NCBI GenBank assembly: GCA_030642205.1
Contig: DAOWOF010000072.1
Coordinates: 1 to 9,510, forward strand
Length of the DNA: 9,510 nucleotides
From: Desulfobacteraceae bacterium
GTDB taxonomy: Bacteria; Desulfobacterota; DSM-4660; Desulfatiglandales; Desulfatiglandaceae
Reading direction: 5' to 3'
The position numbers were made by a program, and so were the translations under genes. Below, in pieces: positions 1 through 6,443 of this stretch. The notes beneath the pieces are model-generated. The model was given only the letters and a program-made list of their open reading frames with translations. It was not told where the DNA came from and made no database searches. Within the stretch, counting starts at the first letter, position 1. Every line of letters starts with the position of its first letter.

Positions 1-414
1 CAAAGAGCATACACCAGTGCGTTGCCGGCCTACTTCCATCACCGTTTTTTTATGCATATGATATCATTTTGTGATGAAAGTTACTTTTATAATAAATGCC
101 GGGATCTTTAACCCCGGCTACATTGCTGAATAATTACTTAAATTATTGCATTACCAATTATGTTTGTAAAGTGATGAGAATCGAATCTAATAGCATTGTT
201 AATAATGCATAAGAAATGTGTATTTTATTGCAAAATCATTTTATTGATTTTATGGTAATATTAATCCCCATGCCTTGGCGGGCACAATAAAAAATGAAAG
301 AAAACTGGTATTGTTAAACAAGAATAAGTTTAAACCCTTTTTATAGTATTGTTTCAAGATGTTGCAATCTCTAAAACTATCCAGCATAAATTATGCCATA
401 AATTTTAATATTGA
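1..414. other. AT-rich non-coding stretch, no supported gene
   Basis: I find no convincing gene here. Bases 1-111 stay open on the plus strand for 36 codons up to a TAA, without a start or a recognisable motif. This could be the 3' end of a gene lying to the left, but nothing in the peptide supports that. The rest is strongly AT-rich, with stops in all frames. A GC-rich hairpin at 98-118 is listed separately. A small AT palindrome (AATAATT, 5-nt spacer, AATTATT at 129-147) is of a kind expected by chance in such DNA. Confidence 0.5.
98..118. repeat. GC-rich hairpin (GCCGGG / CCCGGC)
   Basis: GCCGGG (98-103) and CCCGGC (113-118) form a perfect 6-bp stem around a 9-nt loop, in otherwise AT-rich DNA. 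Read on the minus strand the stem is followed by ATTTATTATAAAAG, which is T-containing but not a clean U tract. It may be a REP-like palindrome or a weak terminator for a gene outside the window. Only one copy is seen here, so repeat status is inference. Confidence 0.35.
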
Positions 415-713
415 GTCCTTTATACTTTTTATAGATCCCTGTCCAAATTTAATGTGGGTGGTGTCCCGGGCGTGGAGGCAAACATACTTAAAGTCTGTGG
501 TGGAGAATTCTATCAGAAGGCAATCGATCTAAATATGGAGGCATTAGGTGCCTACGCTCAGTCCTGGTATGATCTGGAGGAATGTGATGATATATAATCC
601 GCCAAATAACCAAAGGCTGGATCTGCGCAAGAAGCATGACCTTAGCTGGTGGTTCATCCGAAGTACAAGGTATAATTATAGCTCTTCAGGTGTTGGGATT
701 ACCACGCAAATAA
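415..713 (+). pseudogene. Acyl-CoA dehydrogenase C-terminal remnant (frameshifted)
   Basis: Two plus-strand pieces in different frames together resemble the C-terminal domain of an FadE-type acyl-CoA dehydrogenase. The first (open from 415, stop TAA at 595-597) contains GVPGVEANILK, then EFYQKAIDL and ALGAYAQSW, which match the family pattern PGxEAxxLK ... E..Q ... LGxYxQ of the helical C-terminal domain. The second (ending TAA 711-713) contains RSMTLAGGSSEVQ followed by VLGLPRK, matching the closing signature SR..TI.GGTSEIQRNIIA..VLGLPR. The order and spacing fit one gene broken by an indel near 590-600. The N-terminal and middle domains (roughly 300 residues) are absent, and a stop at 412-414 closes the first frame. 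In intact members this domain completes the FAD and acyl-CoA binding site in beta-oxidation. It is almost certainly non-functional. It is unrelated in function to the neighbouring nitrogen genes and points to past rearrangement at this edge of the locus. Confidence 0.78.
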
Positions 714-794
714 TGAAATAAGGTACGTATTATCCTGTTGATCCTGTAACTTTACCTCCTGCCTTCCAGGGGAATGAGGGAAAACAGTACACCA

Positions 795-822
795 GTAGAG
801 ACGCACGGCCGTGCGTCTCTAC
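795..822. repeat. Perfect 28-bp palindrome (REP/MITE-like)
   Basis: The left half GTAGAGACGCACGG (795-808) is the exact reverse complement of the right half (809-822), with no spacer. It is GC-rich, unlike the flanks, and lies 34 bp past the stop codon of the outer-membrane protein gene, between that gene and the acyl-CoA dehydrogenase relic. Palindromes of this GTAGAGACG...CGTCTCTAC style occur as dispersed repeats in several bacterial groups (from general knowledge). It could end the leftward operon by forming a strong hairpin, but no U tract follows directly; the nearest T run on the minus strand is about 9-10 nt later. Confidence 0.6.
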
Positions 823-856
823 GTAAGCTTGGGTTTACGGTAGTGCCGACTTTTAT

Positions 857-1654
857 CTAAAAAGAAATAGACACGGTGGCTCCGCCAAAAATAAAATCTG
901 AGTCATCACTGAAACTACCTGCAGTTATAAAATTATCAGCATCATCAATTAATGGGAATGAATAGGCAAGCATGGGACTAACGGAGGCATAATTACATAG
1001 AGGAATTGTTAATCCAACAGAAATCAGGCCATCATGAAAATTGCGGTATTTATCAGACGTTGGGATTCCATTTCCAGTATATTCAGTGAAATCATCATCA
1101 TCAGAAAAATAATATCCCACAGATCCTGCAAGATCCAGGCTTATCTCTTCAGGCAAATTAAATGAATGAGATATCCCGAGATTCATATAATATGCAGGCG
1201 CATGAGCAATCTCGCGGTAGATGGTGATATTCGGTGATAAAAGGGTATCAAGGCCGATACTGACATAAATCTCCTCTGAATCATCGACACCATCCAGGCC
1301 ATAATAGATATATCCAGCCCCTAATCCAAACATGCCAATGGTTTTCTCATAGGAGAAGGTCATGTCTGTTTCATTAAATTGACTCTTTTCCTCAGAGTCT
1401 CCATCCTGATCAAGATCAAGGTTTCCCCACAGGTTAAAACTTATCCCTTTAAAGGCTACTGTTATGGAAGGCTGGATCACAAGACTGTCGTCACTTAATT
1501 CCATTCCACGCCACATATACTTGCTTAATATAGTTATATCTGCTCCAGCGGTTGGTTTTTCTTCGTCTGCCAGGACATTGGTACTGATAAATAATAAAGC
1601 AAGACAACACAATATGTAGCAGATAATTATATTTTGATTATATTTCTTTTCCAT
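857..1654 (-). CDS. Secreted outer-membrane beta-barrel protein, TorF/Gcw_chp porin-like
   Basis: This is a 265-residue protein with a Sec signal peptide: a basic MEKKYNQN start, a hydrophobic core at about 9-26, and likely cleavage after VLA (29/30). The mature part is acidic and built of short alternating polar/hydrophobic strands. It opens with GADITILSKYMWRG (residues 37-50), resembling the opening strand of TorF/Gcw_chp putative porins, and ends in Phe (VSISF), the usual C-terminal signal for BAM-dependent outer-membrane insertion. Size and strand pattern suggest a small barrel of about 10-14 strands. The start at 1654 is preferred over an upstream ATG at 1693 because AAAGGAGAGA lies 6 nt before it and the longer form would bury the signal peptide behind 13 extra residues. 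It follows glnA by 97 nt and is probably the last gene of the cluster, so a role in nitrogen-compound passage across the outer membrane is a context-based guess. Barrel class is fairly sure; family name and substrate are not. Confidence 0.7.
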   Translation of the reverse strand: MEKKYNQNIIICYILCCLALLFISTNVLADEEKPTAGADITILSKYMWRGMELSDDSLVIQPSITVAFKGISFNLWGNLDLDQDGDSEEKSQFNETDMTFSYEKTIGMFGLGAGYIYYGLDGVDDSEEIYVSIGLDTLLSPNITIYREIAHAPAYYMNLGISHSFNLPEEISLDLAGSVGYYFSDDDDFTEYTGNGIPTSDKYRNFHDGLISVGLTIPLCNYASVSPMLAYSFPLIDDADNFITAGSFSDDSDFIFGGATVSISF

Positions 1655-1660
1655 ATATAC

Positions 1661-1670
1661 TCTCTCCTTT
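1661..1670 (-). promoter_or_regulatory. Ribosome binding site fixing the porin-like gene start
   Basis: On the minus strand AAAGGAGAGA lies 6 nt before the ATG at 1652-1654. The longer in-frame ATG at 1693 has no comparable site. This supports the 265-residue form, which begins directly with a signal peptide. Confidence 0.8.
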
Positions 1671-1731
1671 TGAATGTTATTGTTTATGAACAAACCCTAT
1701 TCCAGGCAGGGCTTCTTCCCATTGGCTGTTA

Positions 1732-1752
1732 ATGGACTTTTTATGAGTCCAT
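1732..1752 (-). other. Small hairpin abutting the glnA stop codon
   Basis: ATGGACT (1732-1738) and AGTCCAT (1746-1752) pair perfectly over 7 bp around a 7-nt loop, starting within the glnA TGA codon. No U run follows, so this is not a classical intrinsic terminator. It may stabilise the 3' end of glnA mRNA or reduce read-through into the porin-like gene. A 7-bp AT-containing stem can also arise by chance. Confidence 0.3.
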
Positions 1753-3164
1753 CAAATATCATAGTATAGAAAAAATTCATGTGGATGAGGCCGCAATTTT
1801 ACCGCATTTACCTCATTTTCAGTCTTATACTTAATCCACATATCTATTACATCTTTAGTAAAGACATCTCCCTTGAGCAGATACTGATGATCCTCTTTCA
1901 GGGCAGCAAGGGCTTCTTCCAATGAGCCAGGGGCTGATTCAATGCCAGCCAGCTCCTCTGGTGGCAGGTCATAGATATTCTTGTCCAGAGGATCACCTGG
2001 ATCAATTTTGTTCTGGATACCATCCAGGGCCGCCATCAATAAGGCAGAAAAGGCCAGATAGCCATTACAGGAAGGATCAGGCGTCCTGAATTCGATTCGT
2101 TTGGCCTTTGGTGAAGCGGAATACATAGGGATTCTCACTGCGGCACTGCGGTTTCGGCTTGAATAGGCGAGATTAACAGGTGCCTCAAATCCTGGAACCA
2201 GTCTTTTATAAGAGTTTGTAGTCGGGTTGGTAAAGGCACAGAGGGACTTGCAATGCTTTAAAATTCCTCCAATAGCATAGAGTGCCTCCTGGGAAACACC
2301 TGCATATTTATCCCCAGCGAACAGAGGAACGCCTTTTTTCCATATACTCAAATGAGTATGCATCCCTGTGCCATTATCCTCAAAGATTGGTTTTGGCATA
2401 AAAGTAACAGTATGGTTATGTTGGTTTGCCACATTTTTCAGGACATATTTAAACCACATGAGCTGATCTCCCATCTGGAGCAGAGGCATAAAACGCATAT
2501 CAATTTCTGCCTGTCCCGCAGTTGCAACCTCATGATGCTGGCATTCCACATCTATTCCAAGATTTTCCAGGGTCAGCAGCATCTCTGTTCTCAGATCCTG
2601 AAACTTGTCAGTAGGCGGAACAGGGAAATATCCTTCTTTATGACGAGGTTTATATCCCAGATTGGGGCCTTCATCCCTGCCGGTATTCCAAGTTCCTTCT
2701 ACGGAGTCGACTTCATAATAGGATATATTTTTTCCTGATTCATATTGCACATTATCAAAGATAAAAAATTCAGCCTCAGGCCCAAAATAGGCGACATCGC
2801 CAATGCCGGTGCTTAATAAATAGGATTCGGCCTTTTGAGCAATATTACGCGGGTCACGCGAATAGGCCTCCCTGGTTATCGGATCCTGAATATTTCCAAT
2901 CAAAACAAGGGTGGGTTCTGCATAAAAAGGATCAATTTTGGCAGTTGCCGGATCCGGAATAACAAGCATATCGCTGGCATGAATCGGCTGCCAGCCCCGT
3001 ATGCTTGAGCCGTCAAAACCAAATCCATCTTCAAAGGATGCCTCATCAAGTTCTTTTATGGGTACAGAAAAATGCTGCCATATTCCTGGGAAATCAAGAA
3101 AACGAATATCAATAATTTTGATCCCCTTTTCTTTAATCATTTTTAATACTTGTTCTGGTGTCAT
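1752..3164 (-). CDS. glnA: Glutamine synthetase, type I (adenylylation-regulated class)
   Basis: This cytosolic enzyme makes glutamine from glutamate, ammonia and ATP. At 470 residues it matches full-length type I (GSI-beta) enzymes. The N-terminal beta-grasp domain contains DGSSIRGW (51-58). The catalytic domain has FGPEAEFFIF (128-137, metal ligands Glu130 and Glu132), HEVATAGQAE (211-220, Glu212 and Glu220), the NGTGMHTH ATP/metal loop (264-271, His269), the glutamate-binding flap around KRLVPGFEAP (320-329, Glu327) and RIEFR (356-360, metal ligand Glu358). The adenylylation loop KNIYDLPPEE is intact with Tyr398, so activity is probably tuned by GlnE (not in the window). The start has GAAAGGAA 7 nt upstream. 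It lies 41 nt after the second amtB on the same strand, so co-transcription with the PII and amtB genes is likely. No sign of truncation or frameshift. Confidence 0.97.
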   Translation of the reverse strand: MTPEQVLKMIKEKGIKIIDIRFLDFPGIWQHFSVPIKELDEASFEDGFGFDGSSIRGWQPIHASDMLVIPDPATAKIDPFYAEPTLVLIGNIQDPITREAYSRDPRNIAQKAESYLLSTGIGDVAYFGPEAEFFIFDNVQYESGKNISYYEVDSVEGTWNTGRDEGPNLGYKPRHKEGYFPVPPTDKFQDLRTEMLLTLENLGIDVECQHHEVATAGQAEIDMRFMPLLQMGDQLMWFKYVLKNVANQHNHTVTFMPKPIFEDNGTGMHTHLSIWKKGVPLFAGDKYAGVSQEALYAIGGILKHCKSLCAFTNPTTNSYKRLVPGFEAPVNLAYSSRNRSAAVRIPMYSASPKAKRIEFRTPDPSCNGYLAFSALLMAALDGIQNKIDPGDPLDKNIYDLPPEELAGIESAPGSLEEALAALKEDHQYLLKGDVFTKDVIDMWIKYKTENEVNAVKLRPHPHEFFLYYDI

Positions 3165-3205
3165 AATAAAGTTCCTTTCATTAAAGAATTAATAATATAT
3201 TCGTC

Positions 3206-4537
3206 TTACATAATATCAGAATTGATCAAACCATAACCATGCTCTCCGTGTAAGGATTGATCCATACCGATAATTTCCCTCTCAGGATCAAGCCTGAAGC
3301 CAATGGTTTTTTCTACAATAAAATAGATAATAGTCGTTCCCACAACCGCAAGGCCTATTGTAGCGCCAATACCCTGCAATTGAACCATAAGCTGGTTAAA
3401 CATCGTCCAGGTTCCAGTACCTGAAGTGGCGGCGGCGCTTACCATCCAGCTATCTCTTATAAAAAAACTCAGCAATAGAACTCCTAAACCACTACCGACT
3501 CCATGGATTCCAAAACAATCAAGGCTGTCGTCATACCCAAGTCTGGTTTTCATATTTAAAGCAAAATAGCAGACAATTGCTGACAGGGCGCCCAGAATCA
3601 TGGCGCCCACTGGCTGGACTACTCCGGCCGCTGGTGTAATGACCACCAGACCAGCAAGAATACCAGATACAAAACCAAGCGAAGTAGCTTTTCGAAAGGC
3701 AATTGCTTCTATGATCATCCACATTAGAGCCCCGCTTGAGGCAGATACCTGGGTCATGGTAAGAGCACGTGCAGTGTCAAGGCCGCTTTGAACTGTTGAT
3801 CCGGCATTAAAGCCAAACCAGCCAACCCAGAGGAGGCCGGCTCCCATCATCGTCATTACCAGATTATTGGGCTGCATTGCGGTTTTCGGATAACCGCGGC
3901 GAGCGCCCAGAAGAAGCGCCACAACCAGAGCGCTGACTCCAGCCGAGACATGAATTACCAAGCCACCGGCCAAGTCTATCACTCCGTTTGCTCCAGCGTT
4001 AAACAGCCATCCGTCCGAGGCCCAGATCCAGTGGCATAAAGGACAGTAAATCAACAAAAACCATAGTATAATAAATAGTATATACCCACGAAAAAAGACT
4101 CGCTCTGCCAGGGCTCCGCTTATAAGGGCAGGAGTTATAATCGCAAATTTACCCTGAAACATTGCCAGGACATATTCAGGGATGCCGTTAACAATTGTAT
4201 CATCAATCCCCTGTAAAAAAAAATAGTCATTATTCCAGCCAATAAAGCCGCCAAGTATCCCTTTTCCAAAAGTAATGGAGTAGCCGATAGCTACCCATAA
4301 AACGCCGATAATTGATATTGCAACAAAGCTATGCATCATGGTACCTAATACATTTTTAGTCCTTACCAGGCCACCATAAAACATTGCCAGGCCAGGTACC
4401 ATAAGTAAAACCAGGGCGGTGGAAGTAAGCATCCATGCAGTGGCACCGGAATCAACACCTATATTTTCAACAGCTAATAAAATCCGCGGGAAAAGGAATA
4501 TACCACCAAGTACACAAAAAAAAACCCTGACTAACAT
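3206..4537 (-). CDS. amtB: Ammonium channel (Amt family), PII-linked copy
   Basis: This 443-residue inner-membrane Amt/Mep/Rh channel conducts ammonium as a trimer. A hydrophobic N-terminus with likely cleavage after ILLA (about 22) resembles the processed signal peptide of E. coli AmtB, followed by about 11 membrane helices. Equivalents of the E. coli pore residues are present: the Phe gate in FQGKF (Phe127/Phe131), Trp172, Asp188 in VIDLAGG, Phe243 and Ser247 in GWFGFNAGS, and the twin histidines His196 (VIHVSAG) and His345 (FGIHGVG). The C-terminal tail with GMDQSLHGEHGY matches the cytosolic region that binds GlnK. It begins 40 nt after the PII gene in the classic glnK-amtB order, so it is probably the main PII target. 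A GGGGAG ribosome site lies 5 nt before ATG. It is clearly diverged from the other Amt copy at 5124-6422, for example in the periplasmic segment LLIYCPLCHWIWASDGW. Confidence 0.95.
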   Translation of the reverse strand: MLVRVFFCVLGGIFLFPRILLAVENIGVDSGATAWMLTSTALVLLMVPGLAMFYGGLVRTKNVLGTMMHSFVAISIIGVLWVAIGYSITFGKGILGGFIGWNNDYFFLQGIDDTIVNGIPEYVLAMFQGKFAIITPALISGALAERVFFRGYILFIILWFLLIYCPLCHWIWASDGWLFNAGANGVIDLAGGLVIHVSAGVSALVVALLLGARRGYPKTAMQPNNLVMTMMGAGLLWVGWFGFNAGSTVQSGLDTARALTMTQVSASSGALMWMIIEAIAFRKATSLGFVSGILAGLVVITPAAGVVQPVGAMILGALSAIVCYFALNMKTRLGYDDSLDCFGIHGVGSGLGVLLLSFFIRDSWMVSAAATSGTGTWTMFNQLMVQLQGIGATIGLAVVGTTIIYFIVEKTIGFRLDPEREIIGMDQSLHGEHGYGLINSDIM

Positions 4538-4577
4538 AAATACTCCCCAAGTAATTTGTTTTTCAAATTATTACCTC

Positions 4578-4916
4578 CTATATCGCCTTGTCTCCTCTTT
4601 CATCTGTACGAACCCTGACAACCTCTTCAATGGAAAGTAAAAAGATTTTGCCATCACCAATCTTTCCAGTATAAGCAGCCTTTTGAATAACCTCCATTAC
4701 CTCTTTTGCTCTATCATCCGGAATAACAATCTCAAGTTTAATCTTTGGGATAAATTCCACTACATATTCAGCACCACGATATATTTCTTTATGGCCTTTC
4801 TGACGCCCATATCCCTTGACTTCCGATACTGTCATACCCTGGATACCTATATCAGTTAATGCCTCCTTAACATCATCCAGCTTAAAAGGCTTGATGATCG
4901 CCTCAATTTTCTTCAT
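4578..4916 (-). CDS. glnK: Nitrogen regulatory protein PII (GlnB/GlnK family)
   Basis: This is a 112-residue trimeric signal protein that reads 2-oxoglutarate, ATP/ADP and, through GlnD, glutamine. The length is exactly that of the family. The T-loop carries the uridylylation signature YRGAEY (46-51) with target Tyr51. The B-loop is TGKIGDGKIF (83-92), with nucleotide-contacting basic residues Lys90, Arg101 and Arg103. The N-terminus MKKIEAIIKPFKLDDV resembles E. coli GlnB more than GlnK, while position 54 is Glu rather than Asp or Asn. Sequence alone therefore does not decide the paralogue name; the symbol glnK follows from the amtB gene 40 nt downstream. With glnD in the same cluster, the modifying enzyme and its substrate are encoded together. 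A GGAGA ribosome site lies 7 nt before ATG. A possible sigma-54 site precedes it in the 207-bp gap. The PII family call is certain; GlnB versus GlnK is open. Confidence 0.96.
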   Translation of the reverse strand: MKKIEAIIKPFKLDDVKEALTDIGIQGMTVSEVKGYGRQKGHKEIYRGAEYVVEFIPKIKLEIVIPDDRAKEVMEVIQKAAYTGKIGDGKIFLLSIEEVVRVRTDERGDKAI

Positions 4917-4952
4917 AATTATGTCTCCATTTATTTGTAATCATTTAAATTT

Positions 4953-4968
4953 GCGAGCACAGGGCCCT
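4953..4968 (-). promoter_or_regulatory. Weak candidate sigma-54 promoter before the PII gene
   Basis: On the minus strand GGGCCC, five bases, then TCGCA gives the GG-N10-GC spacing of sigma-54 promoters. It matches TGGCAC at 4 of 6 and TTGCW at 4 of 5 positions. The predicted start would be near 4941, giving a leader of about 25 nt to the PII ATG at 4916. Promoters of this type commonly drive glnK-amtB in proteobacteria, which makes the position attractive. The match is imperfect, and the GGGCCC may be incidental. Confidence 0.35.
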
Positions 4969-5004
4969 TGTCACGGAAAAGATCTTTCAATAAAAAATCA
5001 TCTG

Positions 5005-5124
5005 GTGTCGTGTCATTTATGTAATGTCGCAAAGATCCATGTCATTCCCGCCTTCTCTGGAATGACATGGGTGGTGTTTGTTCTGCTTTCTTTCACATAA
5101 AACACTTGATACATGATACGACAC
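5005..5124. mobile_element. MITE-like element with imperfect terminal inverted repeats
   Basis: This 120-bp non-coding block is bounded by GTGTCGTGTCATTTAT (5005-5020) and its near inverse at 5109-5124 (14 of 16 matching). It encloses a perfect 12-bp inverted repeat, CCATGTCATTCC (5037-5048) and GGAATGACATGG (5059-5070), around a 10-nt loop. The inner GTCATTCCCGC...GGAATGAC motif resembles palindromes dispersed in many bacterial genomes. The right end coincides with the last base of the TAG of the upstream-encoded amtB. No transposase and no clear target duplication are seen, so mobility is inferred from structure only. In RNA it could form a long stem that affects read-through between amtB and the PII gene. 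Confidence 0.5.
5037..5070. repeat. Perfect 12-bp inverted repeat (GTCATTCC-type palindrome)
   Basis: CCATGTCATTCC and GGAATGACATGG pair completely around CGCCTTCTCT. It forms the core of the MITE-like block in the gap between amtB and the PII gene. No U tract follows on either strand, which argues against a classical intrinsic terminator. Confidence 0.75.
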
Positions 5125-6422
5125 TAAGGTGTTATTTCAAAGGCCCTCTCACCATGTATCGCATTGTCAAGACCAAACATTTCATCCTCTTTGCTAACCC
5201 TGATACCGCCTGTAATCAGTTTTGTAACATACACGACAATCACAGTTCCAACGGCTGTAAAAAGCGCGGTTCCCAGGATGGAAACAAGCTGGATAAGGAC
5301 CTGCTTGGGGTTTCCGTACAAGAGACCCCTGCCAGCCTCATTTATGGCCGGATTGGCAAAGATCCCTGTCGCAAGTGCGCCCCAAAAGCCGCATATGCCA
5401 TGCACTCCAAAGGCATCCAGCGAATCATCATATCCCAGCCTGTGTTTTATTACAGTTACAAATAAATAACCAAGACAGCCTGACACAAGGCCAATAATAA
5501 GAGAAGCAGGCAGATCTACAAATCCTGATCCGGGAGTAATCGCAACCAATCCTGCCACCGCACCTGAAGCCAGACCTAATACAGTCGGCCTCTTGTCGAA
5601 CAACCATTCTGCAAAGATCCAGGTAAGGGCTCCCATGGCAGCAGAAGTGTTGGTTACTAAAAAAGCAGATCCCGCGATACCATCTGCTGCAAGCTCGCTG
5701 CCCGCATTAAACCCAAACCATCCAAACCATAGAAGGGCAGCTCCAAGAGCTGTAAGGGCAATACTGGAGGGGAACATGGCTTCCCTGCCATATCCCAGTC
5801 TCTTGCCGAGGATCAGGGCCAGCACCAGTCCTCCTACTCCGGCATTAATATGAACAACATTTCCTCCCGCAAAATCAAGGGCGCCCATTTTGCCCATCCA
5901 TCCCCCACCCCAGGCCCAATGGGCTATGGGACAATAGATAAACGTTACCCACAAAATCGTAAAAACAATCCAGGAAGAAAACTTCATCCTGTCAACAATA
6001 GAACCCAGGACCAGGGCAACAGTAATTCCAGCAAAAGTCATCTGAAAAACAACAAAAACATAGGTCGGAATAGAGCCAGTCAAGCTATTAACAGTAATGC
6101 CTTTCAGGAATATATGGTCCAGACCTCCAACTACACCCGCTATATCCGGTCCAAAGGCAAGCGAATAACCCCAGGCCATCCAGATAATACTTGCCAAACA
6201 ATACGAAACAAAGGTCATGGCATAGGTATTTAAAAGATTCTTGTATCTTGACATGCCGCCATAAAAAAGGGCCAGGCCGGCTGGTGTCATGACCATTACC
6301 AGGGCAGTTGCTACAATCATCCAGGCCGTATCACCAGTATCTATGACATTTTCTCCAGCCAAGGCAACAGAAAAAGGTATTAATAATATAATTAATGTTA
6401 AAAACAAACTTTTTGATTTCAT
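5124..6422 (-). CDS. amtB: Ammonium channel (Amt family), copy next to glnD
   Basis: This 432-residue inner-membrane Amt channel has a signal peptide (MKSKS, hydrophobic core, likely cut after ALA at 22) and about 11 membrane helices. Pore residues are conserved: FQMTF (Phe126/Phe130), Trp171 in HWAWGGG, Asp183 in GALDFAGG, twin histidines His191 (NVVHINAG) and His341 (FGVHGIC), and Phe238 and Ser242 in GWFGFNAGS. The tail ends GLDNAIHGERAF, the conserved PII-contact region, so GlnK control is likely here too. It looks closer to canonical AmtB in the His191 region than the other copy. It begins only 21 nt after glnD with AAGGAGAGA as ribosome site, so the two are surely co-transcribed. On the far side a 207-bp gap with a MITE-like block separates it from the PII gene, and the block's end overlaps its stop codon. 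Two Amt copies may differ in affinity or PII response; the sequence does not show how. Confidence 0.95.
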   Translation of the reverse strand: MKSKSLFLTLIILLIPFSVALAGENVIDTGDTAWMIVATALVMVMTPAGLALFYGGMSRYKNLLNTYAMTFVSYCLASIIWMAWGYSLAFGPDIAGVVGGLDHIFLKGITVNSLTGSIPTYVFVVFQMTFAGITVALVLGSIVDRMKFSSWIVFTILWVTFIYCPIAHWAWGGGWMGKMGALDFAGGNVVHINAGVGGLVLALILGKRLGYGREAMFPSSIALTALGAALLWFGWFGFNAGSELAADGIAGSAFLVTNTSAAMGALTWIFAEWLFDKRPTVLGLASGAVAGLVAITPGSGFVDLPASLIIGLVSGCLGYLFVTVIKHRLGYDDSLDAFGVHGICGFWGALATGIFANPAINEAGRGLLYGNPKQVLIQLVSILGTALFTAVGTVIVVYVTKLITGGIRVSKEDEMFGLDNAIHGERAFEITP

Positions 6423-6443
6423 GGATAATCTCTCCTTGTATGA

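Noticed and set aside
359..532. 57-codon plus-strand ORF starting MLQSLKLSS
   Set aside because: It overlaps the acyl-CoA dehydrogenase relic in another frame, has no ribosome site and no recognisable motif; the relic's frame matches a known family.
587..721. Small plus-strand ORF starting MIYNPPNNQ
   Set aside because: It runs through the relic in a third frame; the overlapping frame carries the conserved GGSSEVQ...VLGLPR ending.
1655..1693. Upstream in-frame ATG for the porin-like gene (278-residue form)
   Set aside because: It adds 13 residues before a well-formed signal peptide, and the strong ribosome site lies inside this extension.
1705..1720. GG-N10-GC match on the minus strand between glnA and the porin-like gene
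   Set aside because: Only the two doublets fit; the rest matches the sigma-54 consensus poorly, and such spacing arises often by chance.
5037..5070. Intrinsic terminator between amtB and the PII gene
   Set aside because: The stem is strong but no U tract follows on either strand; a repeat or processing structure fits better.
5067..5465. 132-codon plus-strand ORF opposite the 3' end of amtB
   Set aside because: Antisense shadow of a clearly conserved Amt gene; no motif and no ribosome site.
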